64,000 nt of DNA from Streptomyces phaeochromogenes (GTDB lineage Bacteria; Actinomycetota; Actinomycetes; Streptomycetales; Streptomycetaceae): assembly GCF_001418655.1 (NCBI RefSeq), contig NZ_LIQZ01000087.1, forward strand, positions 124,001-188,000, written 5' to 3'. The translations under genes and the position numbers were made by a program. Numbering within the stretch: the stretch's first letter is position 1; the number at the start of each line of letters is the position of its first letter. Under the pieces are notes generated by a model. The model was not told where the DNA came from and did no database searches. It saw nothing but the letters and a program-made list of their open reading frames with translations. This document shows positions 51,264 through 59,534 of this stretch, piece after piece.

Positions 51264-51581
51264 GCGCCGATCTTCTCCGCCTTCCACTCGGACGACCCCA
51301 AGGCCCGCAAACACCGGCAGAACGCCCTGCTCATCGCCCTCGACCCGGCGGCCTTCGGCGACCCGGACCGCTTCACGGCGGATGTCGACACCACCCTGAG
51401 CACCCTCAAGGGACTGCCGTCGGCGGACGGCGCGGCAGGAGTCTTCTACCCGGGCGAGCGCAGTGCCGCCGTGGCCGCGGAACGGGCCGAGAAGGGAGTG
51501 CCGGTCACTCCGAAGGTGTGGCGCGAACTGACGGAGAGCGCGGAGAGGTTCGGGATCGCTCCGCCGACGCCGGTTGCCTGA
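51264..51581 (+). pseudogene. C-terminal remnant of an Ldh2-family (malate/L-lactate-type) dehydrogenase
   Basis: About 105 codons read FSAFHSDDPKARKHRQNALLIALDPAAFGDPDRF, then LSTLKGLPSA, VFYPGERSAAVAAERAEKGVPVTPKVWREL and a normal stop. This is the C-terminal end of the Ldh2/YlbC-type 2-oxoacid dehydrogenase family, which is normally ~330-350 residues. The catalytic N-terminal two thirds are absent: the sequence starts just after the CMD gene's stop in another frame. It looks like the scar of a deletion that joined the CMD gene to a truncated dehydrogenase gene. Confidence 0.75.
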
Positions 51582-51614
51582 CGGGAGAGCGGCGGCCTCC
51601 CTCGCTTCCCGCCC

Positions 51615-53099
51615 TCAGTCGGCGGTGTGCCGCCGGTGCTCGGCCAGTTCATGGGCGATGTCCCGCGTCGCCGGGTAGAGCCGGAGGTACAGCGCGTACA
51701 ACTTGTCATAGCCGGACCGCAGTTGAGGGTCCGGGACGACGTGTTCGCGCACCGGGTTCCACTCGTCGATGAGCGGGCCGCCGACCGCGCTCGCCGCGAG
51801 GAACGCCGCGCCGTAGCTCGCCCCGAGTGTGATGGTCCTGATTTCCTGCTCCAGGCCCGTCACGGCCGAGACGATCCGGGTCCACAGGCCGCCCCGAGTG
51901 CCTCCGCCCACGGCGACGACACGGCGGATGTCCGCGCCCGCCGCGCGCATCGCCTCGACGTTGTGCCGCACCCCGAAGGCCGTCGCCTCCAGGGCGGCAC
52001 GGTAGAGGTCGCCGCGAGTGTGCTCCACCGTCAGCCCGGCGATCACCCCGCGGGCGTGCGGATCGGCCACCGGCGTCCGCTCGCCCGCGAAGTACGGCAG
52101 CATCAGCAGCCCCCGCGCACCGGGCCCGGACGCCTCCGCCCCGGCGAGCAGCTCGCTGTGCTCGGGCGTGCCGAACAGCTCCCGCAGCCAGTCGGTGATC
52201 ATTCCGGAGGTGGCCATGCCGCCCGCGAGACTCCGAGTTCCGGGCAACGCCCCGACGGTGCTCCACAGTTGGGGCACGAGCAGACGCTCGGACAGGGTGT
52301 TGATCAGGAACATCGTGCTGCCGTACATGAGCATGAGGTCACCCGTGCGCTGCGCGCCCACGCTCAGCGCCTCGGACCAGGCGTCGATGGTGCCGGCGAT
52401 CACCGGGATCCCGGCGGGCAGACCGGTGGCGTCGGCGGCCTCGGCCGTGACCTGGCCGGCGATGTCTCCGGGCCAGAGCAGGCGGGGGAGTTCGAGCCAG
52501 GGCGCGATGTGCCGGGCCCACGGCTCGTACCACTCCTGGGCCACGGAGTCGTACAGCGGAACGGCCTGGCTCGCCGAGTGGTGGTCGAGCACATAGGTCC
52601 CGGTGAGCCGGACCACCAGGTACGAGCTGGGCATGTAGAGCCGCCGGGCCCGGTCGACCACGCTGGGTTCGTGCTCCGCCAGCCAGGCGATCTTGGGGCC
52701 GACAGCCTGGGTGGAGAGCAGCGACCCGCAGCGTCGCAGCACGGCGTCACGGCCCAACTCGTCGTCCAGGCGGGCGATCTGCTCGGTGGCCCGGGTGTCG
52801 ACGCCGTACAGGATCGCCGGGCGCAGCGGCGTGTCCGTCGCGTCGGCCAGAGCGACGCATGGGCCCATGCCGCTGACGCCGACCGCGGTGACGGGAGTGC
52901 CGTCCGGCGCGGACTTGAGCAACTCCCGGGTGATGGAGGCGAGTTCGTCCCACCACACCCGTGCGTCCATCTCGACGTGACCGGGGAGCGGACGGTCGAC
53001 GGTGTGCGGGCGTACAGCCGTCGCGAGGACGCTTCCGTCCTCGTCCACCAGCACGCCCTTACTGCTGGACGTACCGATGTCGACCCCGATCACCGTCAT
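51615..53099 (-). CDS. FGGY-family carbohydrate kinase
   Basis: 494 residues. The start VIGVDIGTSSSKGVLVDEDG is the ATP-binding phosphate-1 loop. Then VEMDARVWWDELASI, GVSGMGPCVALAD, GVDTRATEQIARLDDELG and AGTIDAWSEALSVGA (catalytic Asp) follow. The late region has LLMLPYFAGERTPVADPHARGVIAGL and RVVAVGGGTRGGLWTRIVSAVTG, typical of xylulokinase/gluconokinase-like members. The exact sugar (pentulose, gluconate or an erythritol-like polyol) is not evident. It stands alone on the minus strand. A kinase for sugars released by the arabinan-active enzymes is possible. Confidence 0.88.
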   Translation of the reverse strand: MTVIGVDIGTSSSKGVLVDEDGSVLATAVRPHTVDRPLPGHVEMDARVWWDELASITRELLKSAPDGTPVTAVGVSGMGPCVALADATDTPLRPAILYGVDTRATEQIARLDDELGRDAVLRRCGSLLSTQAVGPKIAWLAEHEPSVVDRARRLYMPSSYLVVRLTGTYVLDHHSASQAVPLYDSVAQEWYEPWARHIAPWLELPRLLWPGDIAGQVTAEAADATGLPAGIPVIAGTIDAWSEALSVGAQRTGDLMLMYGSTMFLINTLSERLLVPQLWSTVGALPGTRSLAGGMATSGMITDWLRELFGTPEHSELLAGAEASGPGARGLLMLPYFAGERTPVADPHARGVIAGLTVEHTRGDLYRAALEATAFGVRHNVEAMRAAGADIRRVVAVGGGTRGGLWTRIVSAVTGLEQEIRTITLGASYGAAFLAASAVGGPLIDEWNPVREHVVPDPQLRSGYDKLYALYLRLYPATRDIAHELAEHRRHTAD

Positions 53100-53195
53100 A
53101 CGCTCACGTCTCCCCGCTCACTCGTCGACCGGCCCGGCACAGGGCGGCCCGGCCCGGTAGGGGGCGGCCTTCGCGGACCGCCCCACCCCGATGTT

Positions 53196-54269
53196 CTACG
53201 GGATCGACAGGGATCCGTCGCGCTGCGGCGGAATCGCCACGCCGTTCTGCTGGAGGGCGACCGTGCGCGCGGGAGAGGGGATGCGGATGCCCTCCACGTG
53301 GTACCGCTTGTGCAGCCGCTTCACGAACTCGTGCTTGATCCGGTACTGGTCGCTGAACTCCCCGACGCCCAGGATGACGGTGAAGCTGATCCGCGAGTCC
53401 CCGAACGTGTGGAAGCGGATGGCGGGTTCGTGCTCGGGAACCGCGCCCTCGATCTCCGTCATGACCTCGGTGACGACCTCGGAGGTGACGCGCTCGACGT
53501 GGTCGAGGTCGCTGTCGTAGCCGACGCCGACCTGCACAGTGAGGGTCATCTCCTGTTCGGGACGGCTGAAGTTGGTCATGTTGGTGCTGGAGAGCTGGGC
53601 GTTCGGGATGATGACGAGGTTGTTGGAGAGGTTGCGCACGACGGTGTTGCGCCAGTTGATGTCGACGACGTACCCCTCCTCCCCGCTGGTCAGACGGATG
53701 TAGTCGCCGGGCTGGATCGTCTTCGAGGCGAGGATGTGGATGCCCGCGAAGAGGTTGGCGAGGGTGTCCTGGAGGGCCAGGGCGACCGCGAGACCGCCGA
53801 CGCCGAGGGCCGTGAGCAGCGGGGCGATGGAGATGCCCAGGGTCTGCAGGACGACCAGGCAGCCCATGGCCAGCACGACGACCCGGGTGATGTTGACGAA
53901 GATCGAGGCCGATCCCGCGACCCCGGAACGGGACTGGGTGACGGCCCGCACCAGGCCGGCGACCACGCGTGCCGCCGTGATGGTGGCGGCCAGAATGAGC
54001 AGGACCGTCAGGATCTGGTTGACGGTGTGGTTGACCTTGCCGGTCAGCGGCAGCGCCGCCGCGGCGGCCGCGATGCCGCCCGTGAGGGCCGCGACCGGTA
54101 TCAGCGCGCGCAGCGCGTCGACGAGGACGTCGTCGCCGCTCCAGCTGGTGCGGGTCGCGTGCTTGCCCAGCCAGCGCAGGAGGAGGCGCAGCAGGACGCC
54201 CGCCGCGAGCCCGACGGCCAGCCAGACACCCGCGACGATCCAGTCGTGCACAGTGAGGTCCCGGTTCAC
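53196..54269 (-). CDS. Small-conductance mechanosensitive channel (MscS family)
   Basis: 357 residues from a GTG at 54269 with GGGAGG 6 bases upstream; the open frame extends to 54551 but the extra part is not family-like. Three or more membrane helices (IVAGVWLAVGLAAGVLLRLLL, LTVLLILAATITAARVVAGL, TRVVVLAMGCLVVLQTLGI). The pore helix ITALLTALGVGGLAVALALQDTLANLFAGIHI-type region is followed by the beta domain with GDYIRLTSGEEGYVVDINWRNTVVRNLSNNLVIIPNAQLSSTNMTNFS. It opens on hypo-osmotic shock to release solutes. Confidence 0.9.
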   Translation of the reverse strand: MNRDLTVHDWIVAGVWLAVGLAAGVLLRLLLRWLGKHATRTSWSGDDVLVDALRALIPVAALTGGIAAAAAALPLTGKVNHTVNQILTVLLILAATITAARVVAGLVRAVTQSRSGVAGSASIFVNITRVVVLAMGCLVVLQTLGISIAPLLTALGVGGLAVALALQDTLANLFAGIHILASKTIQPGDYIRLTSGEEGYVVDINWRNTVVRNLSNNLVIIPNAQLSSTNMTNFSRPEQEMTLTVQVGVGYDSDLDHVERVTSEVVTEVMTEIEGAVPEHEPAIRFHTFGDSRISFTVILGVGEFSDQYRIKHEFVKRLHKRYHVEGIRIPSPARTVALQQNGVAIPPQRDGSLSIP

Positions 54270-54635
54270 CAACTGCCTCCCGTCGTGCCGCGAAGGGCGT
54301 TCGCACCCGGTATGTGATGTGTCGTCACCTTGTTGCCACCTGCTGCTCGATTCCTGGATGTGCGACCCGCCGGGAACGACGAGTCGTTGACCGAGTCGTT
54401 GACCGGCGGGTTCGCTCATCTTGCTACATGCGCACAGGTGTTCCGTGCCAGGACCGCTCGGGTCAGGCCAACTCACACCAGCATCGTCGCCAACTCGCCA
54501 TGCCCGCAGGCGTGTTGGCGTCCTCCCCGCCTCGGACGAGCGTCGAGGCACCCTCGCCTTCCGGTCCGGCGGACATCCCCCGGCCCCCCTTGGGGATCCC
54601 GCCCCAACTTGGCCTGGATACGTCGTCGGGGACGC
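54270..54635. other. 366-base spacer with a 12-bp tandem duplication
   Basis: No gene with family similarity is seen. GAGTCGTTGACC is repeated exactly at 54381-54392 and 54393-54404. The left part should hold the promoter of the MscS gene, while the right part is the 3' flank of the enoyl-CoA hydratase gene. Confidence 0.5.
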
Positions 54636-55400
54636 TCAGATCTCGCCGAACGAACCGTGCCGCCCCGCCCCCGCCGAGAACCGCGCCGCTCCCTCAAGGC
54701 TCTCCTCCAACACGCCTGTCCCGTGACGGAATTCACCCCGCATGGCGGTGCGCTCGTTCACCCCTTCCTGGTCGAGGACGGAAGCGCGGTCGCCGCGGAG
54801 ACAGGCCTGCGGGAAGCGGGCGATCGACGCGGCCAGCGCCTCCGCCTCCGCACGGGCCCGGCCCGGCGGGACGACCCGGTTCGCGAGGCCCATCTCGTAC
54901 GCCTCGGGAGCCGCCACCGGGCGGCCGGTCAGGATCATGTCCATCGCACGGCTGGTGCCGATGAGACGGGGGAGCCGAACCGTGCCGCCGTCGATGAGAG
55001 GCACACCCCAGCGGCGGCAGAACACTCCGAAGACCGCGTCCTCCTCGGCGACCCGCAGATCGCACCAGAGGGCCAGCTCCAGACCACCCGCCACGGCATG
55101 ACCCGCGACCGCGGCGATCACCGGCTTCGACAGCCGCATCCGCGTGGGGCCCATCGGGCCGTCGCCGTCCTCCGTCACATGGTTGCCGCGTTCCGTGCCG
55201 AGCGCCTTGAGGTCCGCGCCCGCGCAGAAGGTGCCGCCCTCGCCCCACAGCACGGCCACCCGGGCCGTCTCGTCGCTCTCGAACGCGCGGAACGCGTCGG
55301 CGAGGTCGGCCGCCGTGGGACCGTCCACCGCGTTGCGGACCTCGGGGCGGGAGAGGACGACGGTGGTGACGTGTTCCTGGCGCTCGATCCGGACCGGCAT
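54636..55400 (-). CDS. Enoyl-CoA hydratase/isomerase family protein
   Basis: 254 residues, a normal crotonase length. Features are VTTVVLSRPEVRNAVDGPTAADL, the oxyanion-hole segment GTFCAGADLKAL, KPVIAAVAGHAVAGGLELALWCDLRVA, and VPLIDGGTVRLPRLIGTSRAMDMILTGRPV. The second catalytic Glu position reads WGVPLIDGG (Asp/Gly), so dehydratase chemistry is not assured. Good GAAGGGG site before the ATG. Single gene without metabolic neighbours; substrate unknown. Confidence 0.87.
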   Translation of the reverse strand: MPVRIERQEHVTTVVLSRPEVRNAVDGPTAADLADAFRAFESDETARVAVLWGEGGTFCAGADLKALGTERGNHVTEDGDGPMGPTRMRLSKPVIAAVAGHAVAGGLELALWCDLRVAEEDAVFGVFCRRWGVPLIDGGTVRLPRLIGTSRAMDMILTGRPVAAPEAYEMGLANRVVPPGRARAEAEALAASIARFPQACLRGDRASVLDQEGVNERTAMRGEFRHGTGVLEESLEGAARFSAGAGRHGSFGEI

Positions 55401-55486
55401 CGCTCGGACCCCTTCGTATGGCGACCTGGTGTGGCGACGCCAGCAGGTTACTCCCGAGTCACACCGACGAGTTCAGGCCGTCCCCG

Positions 55487-55521
55487 CCAGCCGCCAGCCG
55501 CCAGCCGCCAGCCGCCAGCCG
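55487..55521. repeat. Five tandem copies of the heptamer CCAGCCG
   Basis: CCAGCCG repeats exactly five times between the enoyl-CoA hydratase start and the YbhN-type gene stop. A similar GTCAGCC/CCAGA run is seen near 28301-28325. It is probably a simple slippage array. Confidence 0.7.
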
Positions 55522-55628
55522 TCAGGCGCCCCCGTTGCCGTCGCCGTGAGTCGTCTTCGCCGCCCGCCCCGTCAACTTCCGGGCGGAATGAGAAGAGTGC
55601 TTTCGGGAGGGCCCGGCGGCCGACGCGC

Positions 55629-56768
55629 TCAGATCATCTTCAGCCGCACGAGGGCGCCGAGAGTCAGCGCGCCCGGCAGCAGCGGCAGCCACACCGTGAT
55701 GATGCGGTAGGCGAGCACCACCGCCGTCGCCACGGCCACCGGACCGCCCGCCGCCACCAGCGCCAGGATCAGCGCGGCCTCCACCGAGCCGATCCCGCCC
55801 GGCGTCGGCACGAGGGCGACCGCCACCGTGGCGGCCAGATACGCGAGCGCCATGTGCAGCGGCGGCACCGGCAGCCCGAGCGCCTGCCCCACCGCGGCCA
55901 GTCCGGCCGCCTGGAACATCGGGAAGGAGAGCGAGCCGCCCCACAGTGCGAGCGCGCGGGCCGGTCGCATGTGTACGGACCGGGCCTCGCCCAGCGCGGT
56001 CCGCAGGAAGGTGAACACGACGGTACGCACCTGTCGTACGAGCAGAAGCACCGTCACCGCGACGCACACCACCGCTCCGACGACGAGCAGCAGCGGGCCG
56101 ACCGCGCCGTCCGGCAGGAGCGCGCCGACCCGCAGTGCGTCGGGGAAGGCGATCAACAGGGCCAGCAGCAGCCCGACCCGGGCGATGGACTCCGCCAGCA
56201 GATAGAGCGCGAGCGCGGACGACGAACGGGCCAGCGGCACCCCGCACACCGTCATGAACCGCAGATTGACGGCACTCGCGCCAAGACCCGTCGGCAGCAG
56301 ATGGTTGGCGGCGCCCGCCGCGAACTGCGTGGCCAGCAACCGCCGTTTGGGCAGCCGTTCGACGAGCGCGCCCTGCCGGGTGACGGCTGCCGCCACCCAG
56401 GTCAGACAGGTCGCGGCGACCGCGGCCAGCAGCCACGGCCACTTCGCCGACGCCAGATGCCCGAAGCCCTCCGCGAGCACGGACCGGTGCTGCACCGCGA
56501 CCACGGCCACGAGGGCGAGCGGGAGGAGGCAAAGGATCTGCCGGACCGGAAGGCGTCTGGCGAAGCCCTGGGGAAAGCGTTCGACCGTCACATCGGGAGA
56601 GGGTTTCCACACCGCACCAACGTGGGGTTGCGGGCACGGGGACAGCGGCTGACACGCCGGGCACGGCAGAGGGTCGCCGGGCCCGGTGAGAGATTTGGTG
56701 CCGGTGAGCGCCGCTGTTTCGGTGGGATCCGCTGCCCCGGTGACGGGAGTGGGTTCGGTCAATGTCAT
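55629..56768 (-). CDS. YbhN/UPF0104-family integral membrane protein (flippase-like)
   Basis: 379 residues with about eight membrane spans: ILCLLPLALVAVVAVQH, WPWLLAAVAATCLTWVAAAV, LYLLAESIARVGLLLALLIAF, LLLVVGAVVCVAVTVLLLV, MALAYLAATVAVALVPTPGGIGSVEAALILALVAAGGP. The VPTPGGIGSVEAAL segment is the family hallmark (lysylphosphatidylglycerol synthetase TM-like / UPF0104). Members are lipid flippases or unknown. The N-terminal ~70 residues are Pro/Cys-rich and cytoplasmic. Its AAGGGG site and ATG lie 14 bases from a SoxR-like box shared with the divergent exporter gene. Confidence 0.82.
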   Translation of the reverse strand: MTLTEPTPVTGAADPTETAALTGTKSLTGPGDPLPCPACQPLSPCPQPHVGAVWKPSPDVTVERFPQGFARRLPVRQILCLLPLALVAVVAVQHRSVLAEGFGHLASAKWPWLLAAVAATCLTWVAAAVTRQGALVERLPKRRLLATQFAAGAANHLLPTGLGASAVNLRFMTVCGVPLARSSSALALYLLAESIARVGLLLALLIAFPDALRVGALLPDGAVGPLLLVVGAVVCVAVTVLLLVRQVRTVVFTFLRTALGEARSVHMRPARALALWGGSLSFPMFQAAGLAAVGQALGLPVPPLHMALAYLAATVAVALVPTPGGIGSVEAALILALVAAGGPVAVATAVVLAYRIITVWLPLLPGALTLGALVRLKMI

Positions 56769-56778
56769 CGATCACCCC

Positions 56779-56807
56779 TTGACCTAAAGATTGCTTGAGG
56801 TTCTACG
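56779..56807 (+). promoter_or_regulatory. MerR/SoxR-type promoter of the ABC exporter gene
   Basis: ACCTAAAG (56782-56789), ATTG and CTTGAGGT (56794-56801) make a 20-bp dyad with one mismatch. It lies between a -35 TTGACC (56779-56784) and a -10 TCTACG (56802-56807) at 17-base spacing. The sequence closely resembles the SoxR box of Streptomyces (CCTCAAG...CTTGAGG). The ATG at 56817 is only 9 bases after the -10, implying a very short or absent leader. Confidence 0.7.
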
Positions 56808-56816
56808 GTCGGTCCC

Positions 56817-58775
56817 ATGAGTATGGAGACCACGGCCTGGACGCAGCTCCACAGCGTCATGAACGCCCAGCAGGAACGCCGCCCCTTCGCGCGAGCGACC
56901 CTTCGTCGCATCGCCGGATTCGCCCGCCCGCACCGCCGCCGCATGGCCCAGTTCGTGGTCCTCAGCGTGGTGACGGCGCTGCTCGCCGTGGCCACCCCGG
57001 TCCTCGCCGGACGCGTCGTCGACGCGATCGTGTCCGGCGGCGACGAGAGCACGGTCGTACGACTCGCCCTGCTCATCGCACTGATCGCGTTCGCGGAGGC
57101 GGCGATCGGACTGGTGGGCCGCTGGCTCTCGGCGAACCTCGGCGAGGGACTCATCCTGGATCTGCGGACAGCGGTCTTCGATCATGTACAGCGCATGCCG
57201 GTCGCGTTCTTCACACGCACTCGTACGGGCGCGCTCGTCAGTCGACTCAACAACGACGTGATCGGCGCCCAGCGGGCGTTCAGCAACACCCTCTCCGGAG
57301 TGGTGAGCAATCTGGTGACCCTGCTGCTCACTCTCGCCGTGATGCTCACCCTGTCCTGGCAGATCACCCTGCTCGCGCTCGTACTCCTCCCGGTGTTCGT
57401 GGTGCCCGCCCGCCGGATGGGCAGCCGGATGGCGAAGCTCCAGCGCGAGGCGGCCGACCTCAACGCGTCCATGGGCACCCGGATGACCGAGCGCTTCTCC
57501 GCGCCCGGCGCCACCCTGATCAAGCTCTTCGGCCGGCCGGGCCAGGAGTCCGCGGAGTTCGCGGTGCGCGCCCGGCGGGTGCGGGACATCGGGGTGCGCA
57601 CGGCGATGGCGCAGACCGCGTTCATCACGGCCCTGACCCTCGTCTCCGCGCTCGCGCTCGCCCTGGTCTACGGCCTCGGCGGCTGGTACGCCCTGCGCGG
57701 CAGCCTGGAACCGGGCGCCGTCGTCTCGCTCGCCCTGCTCCTGACCCGCCTGTACGCGCCGCTGACCTCCCTCGCCGGCGCCCGCGTCGAGGTCATGAGC
57801 GCCCTGGTCAGCTTCGAGCGGGTCTTCGAGGTCCTCGACCTGAAGCCGCTGATCGACGAGAAGCCGGACGCCCGCGCGGTCCCCGAGGGCCCGGCCTCCG
57901 TCGAGTTCACCGACGTCCGCTTCGCCTACCCGTCCGCCGACAAGGTCTCCCTCGCCTCCCTGGAGGAGGTCGCCGCACTCGACACCCGCGGCGGCGCCGA
58001 GGTCCTGCACGGCATCTCCTTCCGCGCCGAACCCGGCCAGACCGTCGCCCTCGTCGGCTCGTCCGGCGCGGGCAAGTCCACGGTCGCCGCACTGCTGCCA
58101 CGGCTGTACGACACCGACGGGGGCTCCGTACGCATCGGCGGCGTCGACGTCCGTGACCTGAGCGCCGAGTCGATGCGGGCCACCCTCGGCATGGTCACCC
58201 AGGACGGCCACCTCTTCCACGACTCGGTCCGCGCCAACCTGCTCCTCGCCCGGCCCGACGCCGACGAGGAGGAACTGTGGGACGTCCTGCGCCGGGCCCG
58301 CCTCGACGACCTCGTGCACTCCCTGCCCGACGGCCTCGACACGGTCGTCGGCGAGCGCGGCTACCGCCTCTCCGGCGGCGAACGCCAGCGCATGACCATC
58401 GCCCGGCTCCTCCTGGCCCGCCAGCGGGTGGTCGTCCTCGACGAGGCGACGGCCCACCTGGACAACACCTCCGAGGCCGCGGTCCAGGAGGCACTCGCCG
58501 AGGCCCTCCAAGGCCGCACCGCACTCGTCATCGCCCACCGCCTCTCGACGGTACGGGCCGCCGACCAGATCCTCGTCGTCGAGGCCGGCCACATCGTGGA
58601 ACGCGGCACCCACGACCAACTCCTCACGGCGAACGGGCGATACGCCGAGCTGTACCGGACGCAGTTCGAGAAACCGGCACGGACCGACGGGACCGAGGCC
58701 GGCACGACCGAGGCCGGCGTGACGGAGATCGCCGTGGCGGAGGAGGCGGAGAAGGCGGAGGAGGCGGTGGCATAG
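56817..58775 (+). CDS. ABC-type multidrug/metabolite exporter (fused membrane and ATPase domains)
   Basis: 652 residues. Six membrane spans (~40-320) start with MAQFVVLSVVTALLAVATPVLAGRVVDAI, with DHVQRMPVAFFTRTRTGALVSRLNNDV as the coupling region. ATPase (~360-605): Walker A VGSSGAGKSTVAALLPRL, Q-loop GMVTQDGHLFHDSV, signature YRLSGGERQRMTIARLLLARQ, Walker B VVVLDEATAHLD and H-loop VIAHRLSTV. The tail is acidic and repetitive (EAGTTEAGVTE...). A half-size exporter that should work as a homodimer. The SoxR-like box suggests induction by redox-active compounds. Confidence 0.92.
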   Translation: MSMETTAWTQLHSVMNAQQERRPFARATLRRIAGFARPHRRRMAQFVVLSVVTALLAVATPVLAGRVVDAIVSGGDESTVVRLALLIALIAFAEAAIGLVGRWLSANLGEGLILDLRTAVFDHVQRMPVAFFTRTRTGALVSRLNNDVIGAQRAFSNTLSGVVSNLVTLLLTLAVMLTLSWQITLLALVLLPVFVVPARRMGSRMAKLQREAADLNASMGTRMTERFSAPGATLIKLFGRPGQESAEFAVRARRVRDIGVRTAMAQTAFITALTLVSALALALVYGLGGWYALRGSLEPGAVVSLALLLTRLYAPLTSLAGARVEVMSALVSFERVFEVLDLKPLIDEKPDARAVPEGPASVEFTDVRFAYPSADKVSLASLEEVAALDTRGGAEVLHGISFRAEPGQTVALVGSSGAGKSTVAALLPRLYDTDGGSVRIGGVDVRDLSAESMRATLGMVTQDGHLFHDSVRANLLLARPDADEEELWDVLRRARLDDLVHSLPDGLDTVVGERGYRLSGGERQRMTIARLLLARQRVVVLDEATAHLDNTSEAAVQEALAEALQGRTALVIAHRLSTVRAADQILVVEAGHIVERGTHDQLLTANGRYAELYRTQFEKPARTDGTEAGTTEAGVTEIAVAEEAEKAEEAVA

Positions 58776-58886
58776 GCGCCGCGCACGACGCCGCCGTACA
58801 TGATGGAGTCGCTCGGGTCAGCAGACGGTCAGCATGCGGTGCCGAAGCGTCCCGGTGTGCTGACTGGGTGACTGCCATGGTCGCGG

Positions 58887-59000
58887 GCCTGGGCCGAGCC
58901 GCAGCTCCTCGGGAGGGCGCTGGACGAGTCGCTGCGCTTCGACTCGCCTGTCGGGGTCGCCACGTTCCGCATGGCCCTGCGAATCGTCGGGGACATCAGG
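58887..59000 (+). pseudogene. Cytochrome P450 remnant (K-helix region)
   Basis: An open stretch reads AWAEPQLLGRALDESLRF, then DSPVGVATFRMALRIVGDIR. This matches the P450 K-helix ExxR (Glu-Ser-Leu-Arg) followed by the conserved region ahead of VGDxxIPAG. There is a stop just upstream (58869) and nothing P450-like after 59000; no haem-binding Cys loop is visible. It is therefore a decayed fragment of about 38 codons beside the NRPS gene. Confidence 0.62.
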
Positions 59001-59011
59001 TCTCTCCGAGA

Positions 59012-59041
59012 CCGCGCCCCAGGACTCCTTATGGGGCGCGG
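59012..59041. terminator. Hairpin between the P450 remnant and the NRPS leader
   Basis: CCGCGCCCCA (59012-59021) and TGGGGCGCGG (59032-59041) are exact 10-bp arms with a 10-base loop. No U-tract. It may end the exporter transcript and shield the NRPS promoter. Confidence 0.6.
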
Positions 59042-59534
59042 GGCCGTTCAGGCGTCGGCTTGTTCCGGCGAGAGTTCTGCGTGTGGAGGTAGCGCGTGCT
59101 TTGCGGTGGCCAACGGTGTCCTGGGTGTGCCTCGGCTCGCTGCTTTCCGATTCGGCGAGGAGACAGCGACACGCACTGGGTCAAGTAGACGCAGTCATGT
59201 GTCTGCCAGATCGAGGGCGTATGCATGTCGGTGCACAGTTGCATGTACGAGTAGGCAAAACAGTCGCGCCAGTGTGGCGATTCCGGCCGTTTCAATATAT
59301 GAGTGGTGGCCGCGGAAGGGGAAAATGGTTCGATTTGGCCGTTGTGAAACAACATCAAACGCCCATTGATTTCCCAATTCGCCCAGAAGGTTGACAGTGT
59401 CCAGTTCGACTTGAGAAGGTCAAGCGGATCAGCATTGTTGTTCAAATTGATTAATTTTGTTGCTCCTGATGTGGGGCGTGAGCGCTGACCGAGGTGTGGG
59501 AATGTCTGAATCGCATGATGGCCGTCGTGAACTG
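59042..59534 (+). promoter_or_regulatory. Lower-GC spacer and leader of the NRPS gene, with a short coupled upstream frame
   Basis: This 493-base stretch is visibly richer in A/T than its surroundings, above all at 59280-59465. TTGACA at 59391-59396 is a possible -35. A short frame (ATG 59470 or 59503, the latter with GAGGT upstream) ends MSESHDAVVN and its TGA overlaps the NRPS ATG (TGATG at 59533-59537), suggesting translational coupling. A 138-residue frame on the minus strand (59029-59445) has no ribosome-binding site and no similarity I recognise. Confidence 0.5.

Noticed and set aside
51264..51581. Independent small gene
   Set aside because: The sequence is clearly only the C-terminal end of a longer dehydrogenase family, has no suitable start codon with a ribosome-binding site, and begins directly after another gene's stop.
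59029..59445. 138-residue minus-strand frame (starts MNNNADPLDLLKSNW) in the lower-GC spacer
   Set aside because: The first half looks protein-like but there is no ribosome-binding site or family match, and the GC-rich end covers the terminator hairpin. Left as a remote possibility only.
58776..59534. Insertion sequence or transposase scar
   Set aside because: No transposase motif, terminal inverted repeats or target-site duplication was seen. Only the P450-like fragment and a hairpin are supported.
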